Source: an uncultured bacterium (lineage in GTDB: Bacteria; Patescibacteriota; Minisyncoccia; UBA6257; GWB1-50-10). Taken from it: a DNA stretch of 46,943 bases. Positions 19,027 to 29,496 of the stretch are shown in pieces. A model generated the notes under the pieces. It searched no databases, was not told the DNA's origin, and saw only the letters and a program-made list of their open reading frames with translations. The DNA is taken from positions 1 through 46,943 of the forward strand of contig CAINEW010000009.1 in NCBI GenBank assembly GCA_903847915.1. The letters are read 5' to 3'. The number at the start of each line of letters is the position of its first letter. Position 1 is the stretch's first letter. The position numbers and the translations under genes were made by a program.

Positions 19027-19082
19027 GTCTTATCTCTCTTACATCTATCTCCTTGTATCTTCCCCATCCTACAATTTATTTT

Positions 19083-20381
19083 CTATTCGTACAACCCGGG
19101 TTTTGAGAGCCACTCCTTATTTTGACGCACCAAAAGCATCGGCGCATGCCCCGGCTCGCGCATCACTTCTTTGACCACTTTTTCCATCCGTGCACCCTGT
19201 GAACCCTTCACTAACACCACATCATCTTTTTGAATTTTTGCCTGTAAAAATTGACCTGCTTCGCGCGTACTCATAAATGAAACCACCGCCTTTTTCGGGA
19301 ATCCTGTTTTGAGTGCTGATTCGGCAATGAATTTTCCGCGCAACCCTACGGTTAAAATCATATCCGCACATTGTGCCGCGAGACGCCCTATTTCTTCGTG
19401 TGCTTCAAGCGTGTAGGCACCGAGTTCCAACATATCCCCCAAGACCGCGATGCTCTGTTTTGCGTTCACGGATTTCAATACTTCTAGTGCTTCTTTTGTT
19501 GCGAGCGGTGAGGAATTGTAGGTGTCGTCAATAATGAGTGATTGTTTGAGCCCCGGCACGATACGCAATCTCCCTTGCGGCGCGCGATAGTTCTGGAGCG
19601 CTTCTCCGATCGTCACTAAATTCATTCCCATCACAATCCCCACTGCGGATGCGGCGCCAATCACATATCCCTGCGACTTTCCCAACCCTTCAATCTGGAG
19701 AGGTACGCTTGTTCCTTTATGTTCAATTTTACATGACACCCCCCATCCTTCCTCACGGATATGATTTTTGAGATTACTCACTTGAATGTCATTCGTTTTT
19801 TGAAATCCATAGGTTATGACACGCGCATTCGTACGATCTTTCAATGTCATTACTTTTGGATCGTCGCCATTTAAAATCGCGAACCCGTCTTTTGGTAATT
19901 CTGTAATGAGTAATGCTTTTTCATTAAAGAGTGCGGTGGGATTTTGAAATGCTTCCACATGGACAGGAATCTCGCTCATCGCGGTAAAAACGCCGATGTG
20001 CGGACGCGCAATCGCAAGTAGTTTTTTCATATCGTTCGGTGCATCTACGCCATATTCCAACACCAGCACTTCGGGATATTCTGTATTGCGCACGATAAGT
20101 TGCACTATCCCTTGCACAATTACTTTTATCCAAAAAAAGATGCCGCCTGTTTTTTTCCAATCACCTAAAATAGTGAGCGGAAGACCTAATTCATTATTAA
20201 AACTTTTGAGTGGTGCGCGTACACTTCGTTCTTTTGCCACAAGTGTGCCGATTGCTTCTTTCGTAGAGGTCTTCCCTACTGTGCCGGTAATACCCACAAT
20301 CGCGGGGTTATATTTTTTAATAGTAAGTTTTGCAAGAAAACCCACTATGTGTGCGAGGATAAAAAGAAGTTTTTTTTTCAT
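19083..20381 (-). CDS. murF: UDP-N-acetylmuramoyl-tripeptide--D-alanyl-D-alanine ligase-like Mur ligase
   Basis: GITGTVGKTSTKEAIGTLV, FAILNGDDPKV, IIDDTYNSSPLATKEALEVL, VLGDMLELG, VLVKGSQGARMEKVV. Confidence 0.93.
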   Translation of the reverse strand: MKKKLLFILAHIVGFLAKLTIKKYNPAIVGITGTVGKTSTKEAIGTLVAKERSVRAPLKSFNNELGLPLTILGDWKKTGGIFFWIKVIVQGIVQLIVRNTEYPEVLVLEYGVDAPNDMKKLLAIARPHIGVFTAMSEIPVHVEAFQNPTALFNEKALLITELPKDGFAILNGDDPKVMTLKDRTNARVITYGFQKTNDIQVSNLKNHIREEGWGVSCKIEHKGTSVPLQIEGLGKSQGYVIGAASAVGIVMGMNLVTIGEALQNYRAPQGRLRIVPGLKQSLIIDDTYNSSPLATKEALEVLKSVNAKQSIAVLGDMLELGAYTLEAHEEIGRLAAQCADMILTVGLRGKFIAESALKTGFPKKAVVSFMSTREAGQFLQAKIQKDDVVLVKGSQGARMEKVVKEVMREPGHAPMLLVRQNKEWLSKPGLYE

Positions 20382-20384
20382 AGA

Positions 20385-21998
20385 TTATTGCGTTTTTTGA
20401 TCTGCTGGCTCACTTATCACGTCTGGAGGAATAGTGTAATAGTTAATCACAAACTGGGCAAGTTCTTTGAATCCAGGCACCACGGTAAGTCCTGCCAATT
20501 CGCCCACTTTTGGACGATCTAATTTTAAGAGCATCACCACGCGCGGATTCGTGGAAGGCACCATTCCCACAAACGTATGAATCAATTCATCGCTGTAGCC
20601 ACCTTTTTTAAAATCAGGAATGAGTGCAGTTCCTGTTTTTCCCGCAATATTATATCCAGGAATTGTTGTCACGTTCGCTTTTTTGACTGCCGCCTCCATC
20701 ATTTTAATTACTTTCTCTGCAGTTTCTTCCTTAATCACACGACGCACAACCGTTGGCTTTCCTTCCGTATCCACAAACGGCTTCATCAATACTCCTCTAT
20801 TTGCAATTGCAGAAAAGGCATTTACAAGTTGAATCGGTGTCACTCCTGTCCCTTGACCGAATGATGCAGTCGCAAAATCAACCGCGCGCGCATCTTTCCG
20901 TTCCAAATTTTTTAAACTCCCTGAAATTTCGTCTGGAAATCCTGCGCCTGTTTTATCTCCAAATCCAAATCGTTTCAAATAATCATAAAACACACCGTTC
21001 CCTGTCTGCTGTTCGGCAAAGACACTGCCGGTGTTGATAGAATTTTCAATCACTTGCGTCATTGTCACCTTTCCATACACCTTACTGTTCGCATTTTTAA
21101 TTGTCTTGCCATTTAATTTTACAAATCCTTTATCTACAAACGTAGTGTCTGGCGTAATTGCCCCTGTATCAATACCCGCAGACATTGTAAGTGGTTTAAA
21201 CACCGAGCCCGGCTCATAAAGATATTGGATTCCTGGATTTAAAAATGATTGTAACGAAGCGCCTTTATAACTATTAGGATTAAATGAGGGGGCATTCGCG
21301 AACGTTAATATCTTTCCTGTATATGGCTCTTGAATAATAATCGTACCTCCTGTCGCATCATTATTTTTTATCAATTTTTGGAGTAATTGTTCTGCTTGTG
21401 CTTGTAAATTTCTATCAATAGTGAGAGCAATGTCATTTCCTTTTGCAAGAGTGGTATCGTTCATTTTTTCCATCCCATAGAGCCCCGTTGGCACAGAGTG
21501 TGTTTCATTTAACCCCACAAACCCTAATACCTGACTTCCTAATTCTTCAAATGGATAAAAACGATATTGTTTAGTATCGGTATAAAGCCCCTCGATATGT
21601 GTGCCTTGTACTTTTTGTACCTCTTCATCGCTTGCCTTGTCTATAAGCAATTTAAAGAGTGTGTTTTTATTTTTGAGCGCTTCACGTATAGTTGCACGAT
21701 CAATATTCAAAAGATCAGATATTTGTCCCGCGGTTTCTTCTATGTCTTTTATTTCTTTAGGTACCACATAGATCACAGGCTCATCGCGATTTAACGCGAC
21801 TGGAATTTTTTCATTATTTCTATCTGTAAAAAAAATTTGCCCGCGACGTAAGGTGAGATGTGTTAATGCTTCATCGCGCGCTTCTGCACGAGTAACATAT
21901 TCAGTTCCTTTTTGAATTTGGAGATGATAGAGATTAAATCCTAATCCTACAAAGAGGAGGGTGAATATACTGATCAGTGAGAAGAAGCGAATCGTCAT
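20385..21998 (-). CDS. ftsI: Penicillin-binding protein, FtsI/PBP2 class transpeptidase
   Basis: YEPGSVFKPLTMSAGID (SxxK), SINTGSVFAEQQ (SxN-type), GKTGTA (KTG); N-terminal TM; dcw position. Confidence 0.93.
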   Translation of the reverse strand: MTIRFFSLISIFTLLFVGLGFNLYHLQIQKGTEYVTRAEARDEALTHLTLRRGQIFFTDRNNEKIPVALNRDEPVIYVVPKEIKDIEETAGQISDLLNIDRATIREALKNKNTLFKLLIDKASDEEVQKVQGTHIEGLYTDTKQYRFYPFEELGSQVLGFVGLNETHSVPTGLYGMEKMNDTTLAKGNDIALTIDRNLQAQAEQLLQKLIKNNDATGGTIIIQEPYTGKILTFANAPSFNPNSYKGASLQSFLNPGIQYLYEPGSVFKPLTMSAGIDTGAITPDTTFVDKGFVKLNGKTIKNANSKVYGKVTMTQVIENSINTGSVFAEQQTGNGVFYDYLKRFGFGDKTGAGFPDEISGSLKNLERKDARAVDFATASFGQGTGVTPIQLVNAFSAIANRGVLMKPFVDTEGKPTVVRRVIKEETAEKVIKMMEAAVKKANVTTIPGYNIAGKTGTALIPDFKKGGYSDELIHTFVGMVPSTNPRVVMLLKLDRPKVGELAGLTVVPGFKELAQFVINYYTIPPDVISEPADQKTQ

Positions 21999-22288
21999 TG
22001 TGTTTGAGGGAGGATGTAGATGGGATGAGTATCTAAAATCAGATTATATTCTGCAATAAGCGTTGCTTTATCGGGCATTTTCATCGCCCCAAATTCTTTA
22101 TCTTTTAATTCTGCGTGGAGAGTTTTTTCGTTCACAATAGTTTGTCTTAGTTGTTTTACTATGTAGCGATCATTTGCAAGTGCACTATATTCACGCACAT
22201 AAAGAAATCCACCCACAACAAGCATTGTTCCTAATAATAAAAGTGTTCCTCGGAAACGTGCTTTGTGATGTGGGCGTAAAATGGTCAT
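21995..22288 (-). CDS. Small single-TM protein, FtsL-like by position
   Basis: TM LLLLGTMLVVGGFLYV followed by short coiled region; between rsmH and ftsI with 4-nt overlap to ftsI. Confidence 0.65.
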   Translation of the reverse strand: MTILRPHHKARFRGTLLLLGTMLVVGGFLYVREYSALANDRYIVKQLRQTIVNEKTLHAELKDKEFGAMKMPDKATLIAEYNLILDTHPIYILPQTQ

Positions 22289-22325
22289 GATTGTTTTAAA
22301 AAAATAATTTTTTGTTTTTGTACTT

Positions 22326-23213
22326 TTAAAAAATGGTTATTACTCTTAATTTTGCTGAACGGCTTCGCGGATTTATTCTCTGTTCGTTCCGTGAAGGCGC
22401 GATGGGTTTTTTGGTGATCAATAATCCCTTCCCGTTTTTCACAATCTCCCGAAATGCGTTTTTTACAATACGATCTTCAAGAGAATGAAAGGCAATGATC
22501 CCCGCTCGTCCTCCTGAACGCACTATTTTAGGAAGTGTTGTTAAGAATGTTTGTAAATGGCCTAATTCATCATTCACCGCAATACGCAATGCTTGAAAAA
22601 TCTTTGTGGCGGGATGAATGCGCCCTCGTTTCCCTATTGCACGCACCACATATTCTGCAAGTTCTCGCGTCGTTTCAAATTTTTTTATCCTCCGTTCCAT
22701 CGTGATGGCGTGGGCAATGCGGAATGCTTGTCGCTCTTCTCCATAATCGCGAAATATTTTAATCAATTCTTCTTCCCGTGCGCCGTTTACTATCATTGCC
22801 GCCGTAATGCCTTTTGTGGAGTCATAGCGCATATCAAGCGGACCTTCGTGTATAAAACTTAATCCCCGTTCTGCTTCTTCTATTTGATAGGAAGAAAATC
22901 CTAAATCAAGAAGAATGCCGTCTACTCGCGTTATTTTTTTTTGAATTAACACACTTTCCATCTCACTGAAATTGCATTGCACACATATTATCTTTGCCCA
23001 TTCTTTTTTCTTCTCTTTTTTTATGCGATCTTCTACGCGACGAATCGCATCACTATCCGCATCAAGCCCGATCACCATTCCCTCGTTCCCTATTTTTTCT
23101 GCGAGCGCGATTGTGTGTCCTCCCCCTCCCAACGTTCCGTCAATCCATACTTCTCCTTTTTGCGGATTAAGTTTGGTGATTACTTCTTCTAAAAGAACAG
23201 GAATATGCATCAC
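22326..23213 (-). CDS. rsmH: 16S rRNA (cytosine(1402)-N(4))-methyltransferase
   Basis: HIPVLLEEVI, WIDGTLGGGGHT, GILLDLGFSSYQIEEAERGLSF, FHSLEDRIVKNAF. Confidence 0.97.
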   Translation of the reverse strand: MMHIPVLLEEVITKLNPQKGEVWIDGTLGGGGHTIALAEKIGNEGMVIGLDADSDAIRRVEDRIKKEKKKEWAKIICVQCNFSEMESVLIQKKITRVDGILLDLGFSSYQIEEAERGLSFIHEGPLDMRYDSTKGITAAMIVNGAREEELIKIFRDYGEERQAFRIAHAITMERRIKKFETTRELAEYVVRAIGKRGRIHPATKIFQALRIAVNDELGHLQTFLTTLPKIVRSGGRAGIIAFHSLEDRIVKNAFREIVKNGKGLLITKKPIAPSRNEQRINPRSRSAKLRVITIF

Positions 23214-23215
23214 AT

Positions 23216-23647
23216 CTAAATTCCCATCTCGCCCAATTTTTCTGCAATCTCATCAGACGCCATTTCTGTTTTTGCGCGATATGCACTCCAAACTTCTGCG
23301 TCCCAAATTTCAATGCGATTGTAGAGTCCTGCCACAACCACTTGTTTTTTTAAACTCGCATACTCACGCAAATGGGTCGGCACTAAAATTCTTCCCTGCG
23401 CGTCTACTTCTACGTCAGATGCGCCCGAAAACATAAAACGTCCGAAGGCGCGCGCATTCGCTTGTGCAAGCGGGAGATTGTTCAACTTTTCTGAAATTTT
23501 CTGCCACTCCTCCGCGCCGAATACAAATAAACAATGATCAAGTCCTCGTGTGATGATGGCGCCGCTTTCTACTTTTCCGCGAAACTTTGACGGAATCGCC
23601 ATCCGGCCTTTTTCATCTAATGTATGTTTGTATTCGCCGAGTAACAT
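23216..23647 (-). CDS. mraZ: Transcriptional regulator MraZ
   Basis: MLLGEYKHTLDEKGRMAIPSKFR, ITRGLDHCLFVF, DAQGRILVPTHLREYA. Confidence 0.97.
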   Translation of the reverse strand: MLLGEYKHTLDEKGRMAIPSKFRGKVESGAIITRGLDHCLFVFGAEEWQKISEKLNNLPLAQANARAFGRFMFSGASDVEVDAQGRILVPTHLREYASLKKQVVVAGLYNRIEIWDAEVWSAYRAKTEMASDEIAEKLGEMGI

Positions 23648-23690
23648 AGTTTTTTATAGATAATGTGAGGATAAGAGAAAATCCAAGTTA

Positions 23691-23735
23691 TCCCCAGATT
23701 TGGCACTTATCCCCACACTTATCCACATTTCCCCA
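23691..23735 (-). promoter_or_regulatory. Putative MraZ operator upstream of mraZ
   Basis: Minus-strand TGGGG-N5-TGGAT-N5-TGGGG (plus CCCCA 23731, ATCCA 23721, CCCCA 23711) with a further in-phase TGGGG at 23691. Confidence 0.65.
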
Positions 23736-23983
23736 CTTCTGTGATTAACTATACCACAAACAAAAAATACACCAAATGTGATGCATTATCCGAAAAACCC
23801 TTTTATTCTCTATCTTTTTTCCGCTTCCCCTTTTTGTTATACACAGCCCGATTTTCCGTTGGTTAATTATGTCTTAAAAATACCATTCCCCACAATCCGG
23901 TCTGATTTATAATTTATTTTTTCTTTAAAAATTTAGTGGGTGTTGTTTGGACCCCCGCCTACGCATTGCTTCGGACGGACAGG

Positions 23984-24003
23984 CCTGCCTGCCGGCGGGC
24001 AGG
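23984..24003. repeat. GC-rich near-palindrome
   Basis: cctgcctgccggcgggcagg, one mismatched pair, in AT-rich surroundings. Confidence 0.7.
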
Positions 24004-24103
24004 AAACCAACGAGTATTTATAGATAAAGTTGATTTGAGATAGAAAATAACATAAAATGATGGGGTAATATAGATCTATCAGGATTTATTGGTTATGGAC
24101 GGA

Positions 24104-24175
24104 GGGCGTTTAGTTCAGTGGTAGAACGTTGCATTCACATTGCAAAGGTCGCTGGTTCGATCCCAGCAACGCCCA
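24104..24175 (+). tRNA. tRNA-Val (anticodon CAC)
   Basis: GGGCGTT...AACGCCC acceptor, loop TTCACAT, T-arm GCTGGTTCGATCCCAGC; no encoded CCA. Confidence 0.95.
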
Positions 24176-24201
24176 CATTACAAGAACCTAATAAAACACA
24201 A

Positions 24202-24217
24202 AGCCCCGTGAGGGGCT
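24202..24217. terminator. Short intrinsic terminator between tRNA-Val and rplL
   Basis: agccccgtgaggggct followed by tttttg. Confidence 0.65.
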
Positions 24218-24241
24218 CTATGTTTTTGTTGTCTTCGAAAT

Positions 24242-24607
24242 TTAGGCAAGTTCGGCAACTGCGCCTGCTTCCTCTAATTTCTTTTTCAATTCTTCCGCTT
24301 CTTCCTTCTTCAATCCTTCCTTCACTGCTTTCGGAGCGGCATCTACGATATCTTTTGCTTCCTTGAGTCCAAGACCCGTCACTTCTTTTACAATTTTAAT
24401 CACGTTGATTTTCTGTTCACCTGCTACTTTCAAGACGACATTCCACGAGGTCTTTTCTTCGGCTGCTGCCGCACCTGCTCCCCCTCCGCTTGCCATCATG
24501 GCAGACGCAGACACGCCAAATTTTTCTTCAAGTACTTTCACGAGCTCTGCCAACTCTACCACTGTCAATTTTTCTATTGCTTCTATAAGTGAATTATATT
24601 TTTCCAT
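24242..24607 (-). CDS. rplL: 50S ribosomal protein L7/L12
   Basis: [55 protein letters not shown]. Confidence 0.98.
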   Translation of the reverse strand: MEKYNSLIEAIEKLTVVELAELVKVLEEKFGVSASAMMASGGGAGAAAAEEKTSWNVVLKVAGEQKINVIKIVKEVTGLGLKEAKDIVDAAPKAVKEGLKKEEAEELKKKLEEAGAVAELA

Positions 24608-24648
24608 AGTATTGTTATTTGTTTTAATTATTTTTTATACGACCTTGT

Positions 24649-25152
24649 TTATGCTTGTTTACTCTTTTCGTTCAACACGAACAAGAATTTCTTAAGCGGT
24701 GAGGCAATCATACCGACCAACTGACCCAAGAGCACTTCGCGACTCGGGAGTGCGCCGATCATTTTTACCTCTTTGCCTGAAAGCTGTTTCTTTTCTCCTA
24801 AGAGGAATCCTCCTAAGATTTTAAAGATTTCTTCTTTCTTATTTTTTTCTTTTGCAAAGGCATAGACCGTGCCTGCGGTTTCCGAGAGATCTTTCGGGGA
24901 GATAATAATACCCGATTGCCCCGGAAACGTCTCACGATCAAACGTAAATCCTTCTTGTTCCAAAAGAATTTTTAAGAGACGCTTTTTCATTACGTGGAAC
25001 ATCCCACCCATCGCGCGGATGCTTTTACGGAATGTGGTCATTTCATTGACCGGCAACCCAGTAAAATCCGCAATGATAAGCGTTTCTTTTCCTTTGAGAT
25101 GTCCTGCGACATCTTTTACTTCTTGTATTTTTTGCGCTTTTGTCTTTGGCAT
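24649..25152 (-). CDS. rplJ: 50S ribosomal protein L10
   Basis: KAQKIQEVKDVAGHLKGKETLIIADFTGLPVNEMTTFRKSIR; directly upstream of rplL. Confidence 0.96.
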   Translation of the reverse strand: MPKTKAQKIQEVKDVAGHLKGKETLIIADFTGLPVNEMTTFRKSIRAMGGMFHVMKKRLLKILLEQEGFTFDRETFPGQSGIIISPKDLSETAGTVYAFAKEKNKKEEIFKILGGFLLGEKKQLSGKEVKMIGALPSREVLLGQLVGMIASPLKKFLFVLNEKSKQA

Positions 25153-25362
25153 ATGAATTTCATTCAGCCCGCCTTATAGGCGAGGTGTCCTATTTTGTCT
25201 ACAAAATAGGAAATTAAAAACTGCGACCTTTGCCGCAGAACATTGAACACTTCTTTTTGAAAAGTGTGGTGTTCCTCGATAGGTCCCTCCTTCTCCGCCA
25301 GCTGGCGGATACGGCGGGTAAATCTTATGTGCTTTTTTCTGCACTGCCTATTGTCTACGGAT
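25153..25362 (-). promoter_or_regulatory. Structured 5' leader of rplJL, L10-leader-like with attenuator
   Basis: CCGTAGACAATAGG ... CCTATCGAGGAA, hairpin GAACACCACACTTTTCAAAAAGAAGTGTTCAATGTTC, then CTGCGGCAAAGGTCGCAGTTTTT terminator-like hairpin. Confidence 0.7.
25294..25309. repeat. 16-bp perfect palindrome TCCGCCAGCTGGCGGA
   Basis: Exact palindrome; identical copy at 35291-35306. Confidence 0.9.
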
Positions 25363-25368
25363 AGTTTT

Positions 25369-25396
25369 AGTATACTCTTTTTTATCTTTTCGTCAA
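25369..25396 (-). promoter_or_regulatory. Sigma70-type promoter for rplJL
   Basis: TTGACG (25396-25391), 16-bp spacer, TATACT (25374-25369). Confidence 0.75.
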
Positions 25397-25403
25397 GGCA
25401 GCT

Positions 25404-26510
25404 TTAAAGCTCTATTTCAAGCTCTTCTAAGAGTTTTTTTGCTTTAGAAGAAAGGTGTTTTGGGGTACGCACAATGAGCGAGACATAACAATCCCCTCGC
25501 CCGAAACTTCCTAACCGTGGCATTCCTTTTCCTGTCACTTTTATTTTTTCTGCAAGATTAGTAGAAGCAGGAATTTCAAGTGAAAATGATTCACCGCCTA
25601 TATCGTGCATCATAATCTTTTTTCCTAGCAAGGCATCAGTAATACTAATTTCTTTTTTTGTAAAAAGATCATTTTTCTTACGCTCAAATATCGCATGAGG
25701 TTTTACTCTTACTACCACATACAAGTCACCATTACCACTTCCATATTCTCCCACTTCTCCCATATCTTTCATTTTAATAATTTGTCCATCTTCTACGCCC
25801 GCACCAATATGCACCTCTACCTCACGCGTACCTTTTGTTCTCCCTCGTCCACTACATACCTGACAAAATTTGTGAGGAATTTCTCCGCGTCCGTTACATT
25901 CCGTACAGGTCTGCACTTGTGCGAAATTACCGAAAAAAGTTTTTCGTTCTACTTTCACTTCTCCCCGCCCCTTACAGAGGGCACATTCTTTATATCCCTT
26001 ACTCTTGTCGTGTCCCAATCCTTTACAGGTATCGCACGCGACGAATGTTTCAAATCGTATTTTTTTCTTTACGCCATGAAATGCTTCTTCAAGGGTTATC
26101 TGTTCAAGAAATTCTATGTCCGATCCTTGCGTATACGTCTGACGGCGTGCGCGTCCGCCAAATTGTCCGCCAAAAATGCCTTCAAAAATATCTGATAAGT
26201 CGGGCATCTCTCCCCCTGCACTATTCCATTCAAATCCTCCTCCATTTTGAAATCCCCCAAATCCTCCCCATTGAGCTCCTTGCGCACCCGGATGTCCACC
26301 TTCAAACACTTGGCCGTATTGATCATATTGCGCACGCTTTTCTTTATTGGAAAGTACTTGGTATGCCTCATTAATTTCTTTAAACTTTGTATCCGTTCCT
26401 CCTGTCTTATCGGGATGATGTTGGTGTGCTAATTTGCGATATGCTTTTTTTATCTCTTCTTCTGTTGCGGTTTTTTGCACTCCTAATACTTTGTAATAAT
26501 CTTTTGCCAT
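25404..26510 (-). CDS. dnaJ: Chaperone protein DnaJ
   Basis: J-domain [32 protein letters not shown]-rich region, zinc repeats [32 protein letters not shown]. Confidence 0.97.
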   Translation of the reverse strand: MAKDYYKVLGVQKTATEEEIKKAYRKLAHQHHPDKTGGTDTKFKEINEAYQVLSNKEKRAQYDQYGQVFEGGHPGAQGAQWGGFGGFQNGGGFEWNSAGGEMPDLSDIFEGIFGGQFGGRARRQTYTQGSDIEFLEQITLEEAFHGVKKKIRFETFVACDTCKGLGHDKSKGYKECALCKGRGEVKVERKTFFGNFAQVQTCTECNGRGEIPHKFCQVCSGRGRTKGTREVEVHIGAGVEDGQIIKMKDMGEVGEYGSGNGDLYVVVRVKPHAIFERKKNDLFTKKEISITDALLGKKIMMHDIGGESFSLEIPASTNLAEKIKVTGKGMPRLGSFGRGDCYVSLIVRTPKHLSSKAKKLLEELEIEL

Positions 26511-26523
26511 ATTTTTTATACTA

Positions 26524-27579
26524 TTATTTTAATACCACAAACTCGCGGGAACGCATTTCGGTGGTAAGCGTAATAAATCCCAATGCAACCATAAATTTAA
26601 AAAGGAGTGTAGTAAGTATCAAAAACACAAATGAGAACAATCCTGCGACGCTCCGTATTGTAAAAAAGATAAGGAGTGCAAACACACCTCCTTCTATCAT
26701 GGGACCATAAGAGAATTTTTGAGTATTCTTTGTGACAAGCCCATATAACACATCTCCTATCTTTTGTGTTCCTTGAAATGGCCCTATATTTTTTTGAAAC
26801 ATTTCTTTCACTTCACTTATTTTTTTTGTAATAAACTCTTTTGTTTGTGCTTCAGAAAATGCATTATTCCCCACTTTCATAGTTCCCCCTACTTCTTTCA
26901 AAATATTTACTTGTTCTTTTTCCAGCTCTTTTCTGATTACTAATCCGATTACTTCATCTACTGTTTTGTTAAATGAAAAATCTGGAATCAAAAGACGCAC
27001 TATTGGCTCAGCACTTTTAAGCATTCCATTTGTAAAAGATTGACCAAAATGGGGATTAAGCGCATTTCCTTGAAATCCCACTATATAGACGACTCCTCCT
27101 ACAAAGAGCGACATACCTGTGAGGATACGGGGAAGTGCTGCATGTGCGCTGTGATATGTGTTTATCTTCATACTATTTTGCACCGCACGCATCCCACGAC
27201 GTAATCCACTATACATACAGAATGCAATTACCCCCCCCAGGAAGACGGTAATGAACGAATTTTGTGCAAGAATGTAGTCATATAATACTCCGAACACCAC
27301 TGCAACAATAAGCAGAGTAATGAGTATAATTTTTTTTCTGCTTTTTATACAGAGAGCGATAAGGAGAAAAAAAAGAATACTTACAATGCCCATAATTACA
27401 CTTCCTGTAAGGAAAGGTGTGACACTTTTCAAAATGAAAAGGCGCAACATATAACACATAAGTGCTATACTCCCAAGCGCTAATCCTCCAAGGAGCATAA
27501 TTTTGCCGAGTGATTGATCATCATCTACTTCTCGTGACTGACTTACTACTGTGAGATTATTATGAATTGGTTGGTTCAT
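26524..27579 (-). CDS. Uncharacterised polytopic membrane protein inside the heat-shock cluster
   Basis: Several hydrophobic segments; likely start MNQPIHNN at 27579, overlapping the dnaK stop by ~20 bp. Confidence 0.75.
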   Translation of the reverse strand: MNQPIHNNLTVVSQSREVDDDQSLGKIMLLGGLALGSIALMCYMLRLFILKSVTPFLTGSVIMGIVSILFFLLIALCIKSRKKIILITLLIVAVVFGVLYDYILAQNSFITVFLGGVIAFCMYSGLRRGMRAVQNSMKINTYHSAHAALPRILTGMSLFVGGVVYIVGFQGNALNPHFGQSFTNGMLKSAEPIVRLLIPDFSFNKTVDEVIGLVIRKELEKEQVNILKEVGGTMKVGNNAFSEAQTKEFITKKISEVKEMFQKNIGPFQGTQKIGDVLYGLVTKNTQKFSYGPMIEGGVFALLIFFTIRSVAGLFSFVFLILTTLLFKFMVALGFITLTTEMRSREFVVLK

Positions 27580-29464
27580 GAGGTGGTTCCTCTTTTGGTG
27601 TTTCTTGATTTTGTGGTTCTTGTGGTGGTGTCTGCGGGGGCGTTTGTGAATTTTTGTACATCGCCTCACCTATTTTTTGGAGTGATTGTGAAAGCGTATC
27701 GGTTTCTGTTTTTATTACGTTCATATCTTCTTTATCTTTCACCTCTTTTACTTTCGCAATTTGATCTTCAACCTCTTTTTTAATTTCCACAGTCACTTTA
27801 TCCCCTGCATCACGAATACTTTTTTCTGCTACATAGATAAGTGACTCTGCTTGATTGCGCACCTCAATTAATTCACGCTTTTTTTCGTCTTCTGCTGCGT
27901 GAGTTGCTGCCTCTTGTTTCAAGCGTTCAATTTCATCTTTGCTTAAACTTGTGGATGCTTCAATGCGTACCGACTGACTTTTTCCACTCGCTTTATCTTT
28001 TGCAGACACCGTCAAAATGCCGTTTGCATCAATATCAAACGTCACTTCCACTTGTGGCACGCCACGCGGCGAAGGAGGAATACCATCTAAAATGAATCGT
28101 CCTAATGTTTTGTTGTCCGCCATCATCGGACGCTCTCCTTGACCGATATGAATTTCTACTGATGTTTGATTATCTGCTGCGGTGGAAAATGTTTGTGATT
28201 TTGAAGTTGGCACGGTAGTATTTTTCTGGATCATCGGCGTTGCCACACTTCCTAATGTTTCAATACTTAAGGTAAGCGGCGTGACGTCAAGCAAAAGAAT
28301 GTCTTTTACATCTCCCTGCAAAATACCCGCTTGTACCGCTGCGCCGATCGCGACCACTTCGTCCGGATTGATGCCTTTATGCGCTTCTTTTCCAAAAAGA
28401 TTTTTTACTGCTTCTTGAATCGCAGGCATACGGGTTTGACCTCCTACTAAAATTACTTCGTTAATATCAGAAAGCGCTAATCCTGCCCCTTTCGGTGCCT
28501 GTGCGGTCACCGCCTCTTTTACAAGTGTGATTGAACGATCAATTAATGGACGCACTAATTCTTCTAATTTTGAACGCGTAAGTTTAATTAAAAAGTGTTT
28601 TGGTCCTGACGCATCGGAAGTAATATAAGGCAAATTAATTTCACTCTCGAAAGCGGTTGAGAGTTCGTGTTTTGCACGTTCTGCTGCTTCTTTTAACCGT
28701 TGCAACGCGAGGGAATCTTTTGAGATATCAATACCATCTTGTTTTTTATATTCTGCAACAAGATGTTCAATAATAAGTTTATCTACATCATCTCCTCCTA
28801 GGTGTGTATCACCTCCTGTCGCTTTTACTTCTACAGTATCGTCTCCCACTTCAAGGATGGAAATATCAAACGTTCCTCCTCCAAAATCGTAGACCACAAT
28901 TTTTTCATTTTTTTGCTTATTTAATCCATAGGCGAGCGCCGCGGCGGTTGGTTCATTTAGAATACGACGCACTTTAAATCCCGCAATTTCTCCCGCGTTT
29001 TTTGTTGCTTGGCGCTGTGCGTCATCAAAATACGCTGGCACAGTGATAACCGCCTCTTCAATTTTTTCTCCCAATTTTGCCTCTGTATCTGCTTTTAATT
29101 TTTGGAGCACCATCGCAGAAATTTCTTCCGGCGTATACCACCGATCTCCCATTTTTACATCAATACCTCCATTTGCTGACTCTTTAATTTCATAAGGAAG
29201 CCATTGTTTGTCCCGCTTCACTTCTTCGTCATTAAATTTTCTTCCCACTAAACGCTTCACGGAAAAAATTGTGTTTTTTGGATTGACGACTGCTTGACGT
29301 TTTGCGAGAAGTCCTACATGACGCTCGTTTGATTTACTCATTGCGACAATAGAGGGGGTCGTGCGATTCCCCTCTTGATTCTCTAATACTCGTGGCTCAC
29401 CTCCTTCCATTACCGCCATTGCGGAGTTTGTTGTTCCTAAATCAATTCCTAAAATTTTTGGCAT
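27560..29464 (-). CDS. dnaK: Chaperone protein DnaK
   Basis: [60 protein letters not shown]. Confidence 0.98.
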   Translation of the reverse strand: MPKILGIDLGTTNSAMAVMEGGEPRVLENQEGNRTTPSIVAMSKSNERHVGLLAKRQAVVNPKNTIFSVKRLVGRKFNDEEVKRDKQWLPYEIKESANGGIDVKMGDRWYTPEEISAMVLQKLKADTEAKLGEKIEEAVITVPAYFDDAQRQATKNAGEIAGFKVRRILNEPTAAALAYGLNKQKNEKIVVYDFGGGTFDISILEVGDDTVEVKATGGDTHLGGDDVDKLIIEHLVAEYKKQDGIDISKDSLALQRLKEAAERAKHELSTAFESEINLPYITSDASGPKHFLIKLTRSKLEELVRPLIDRSITLVKEAVTAQAPKGAGLALSDINEVILVGGQTRMPAIQEAVKNLFGKEAHKGINPDEVVAIGAAVQAGILQGDVKDILLLDVTPLTLSIETLGSVATPMIQKNTTVPTSKSQTFSTAADNQTSVEIHIGQGERPMMADNKTLGRFILDGIPPSPRGVPQVEVTFDIDANGILTVSAKDKASGKSQSVRIEASTSLSKDEIERLKQEAATHAAEDEKKRELIEVRNQAESLIYVAEKSIRDAGDKVTVEIKKEVEDQIAKVKEVKDKEDMNVIKTETDTLSQSLQKIGEAMYKNSQTPPQTPPQEPQNQETPKEEPPHEPTNS

Positions 29465-29496
29465 ATTATTGTTTTATTATACTCTATTGTTATTTT

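Noticed and set aside
23687-23845. DnaA-box cluster as the chromosomal origin
   Set aside because: No dnaA/dnaN/rpmH neighbourhood and no skew computed; boxes overlap a good MraZ operator. Kept only as a regulatory question.
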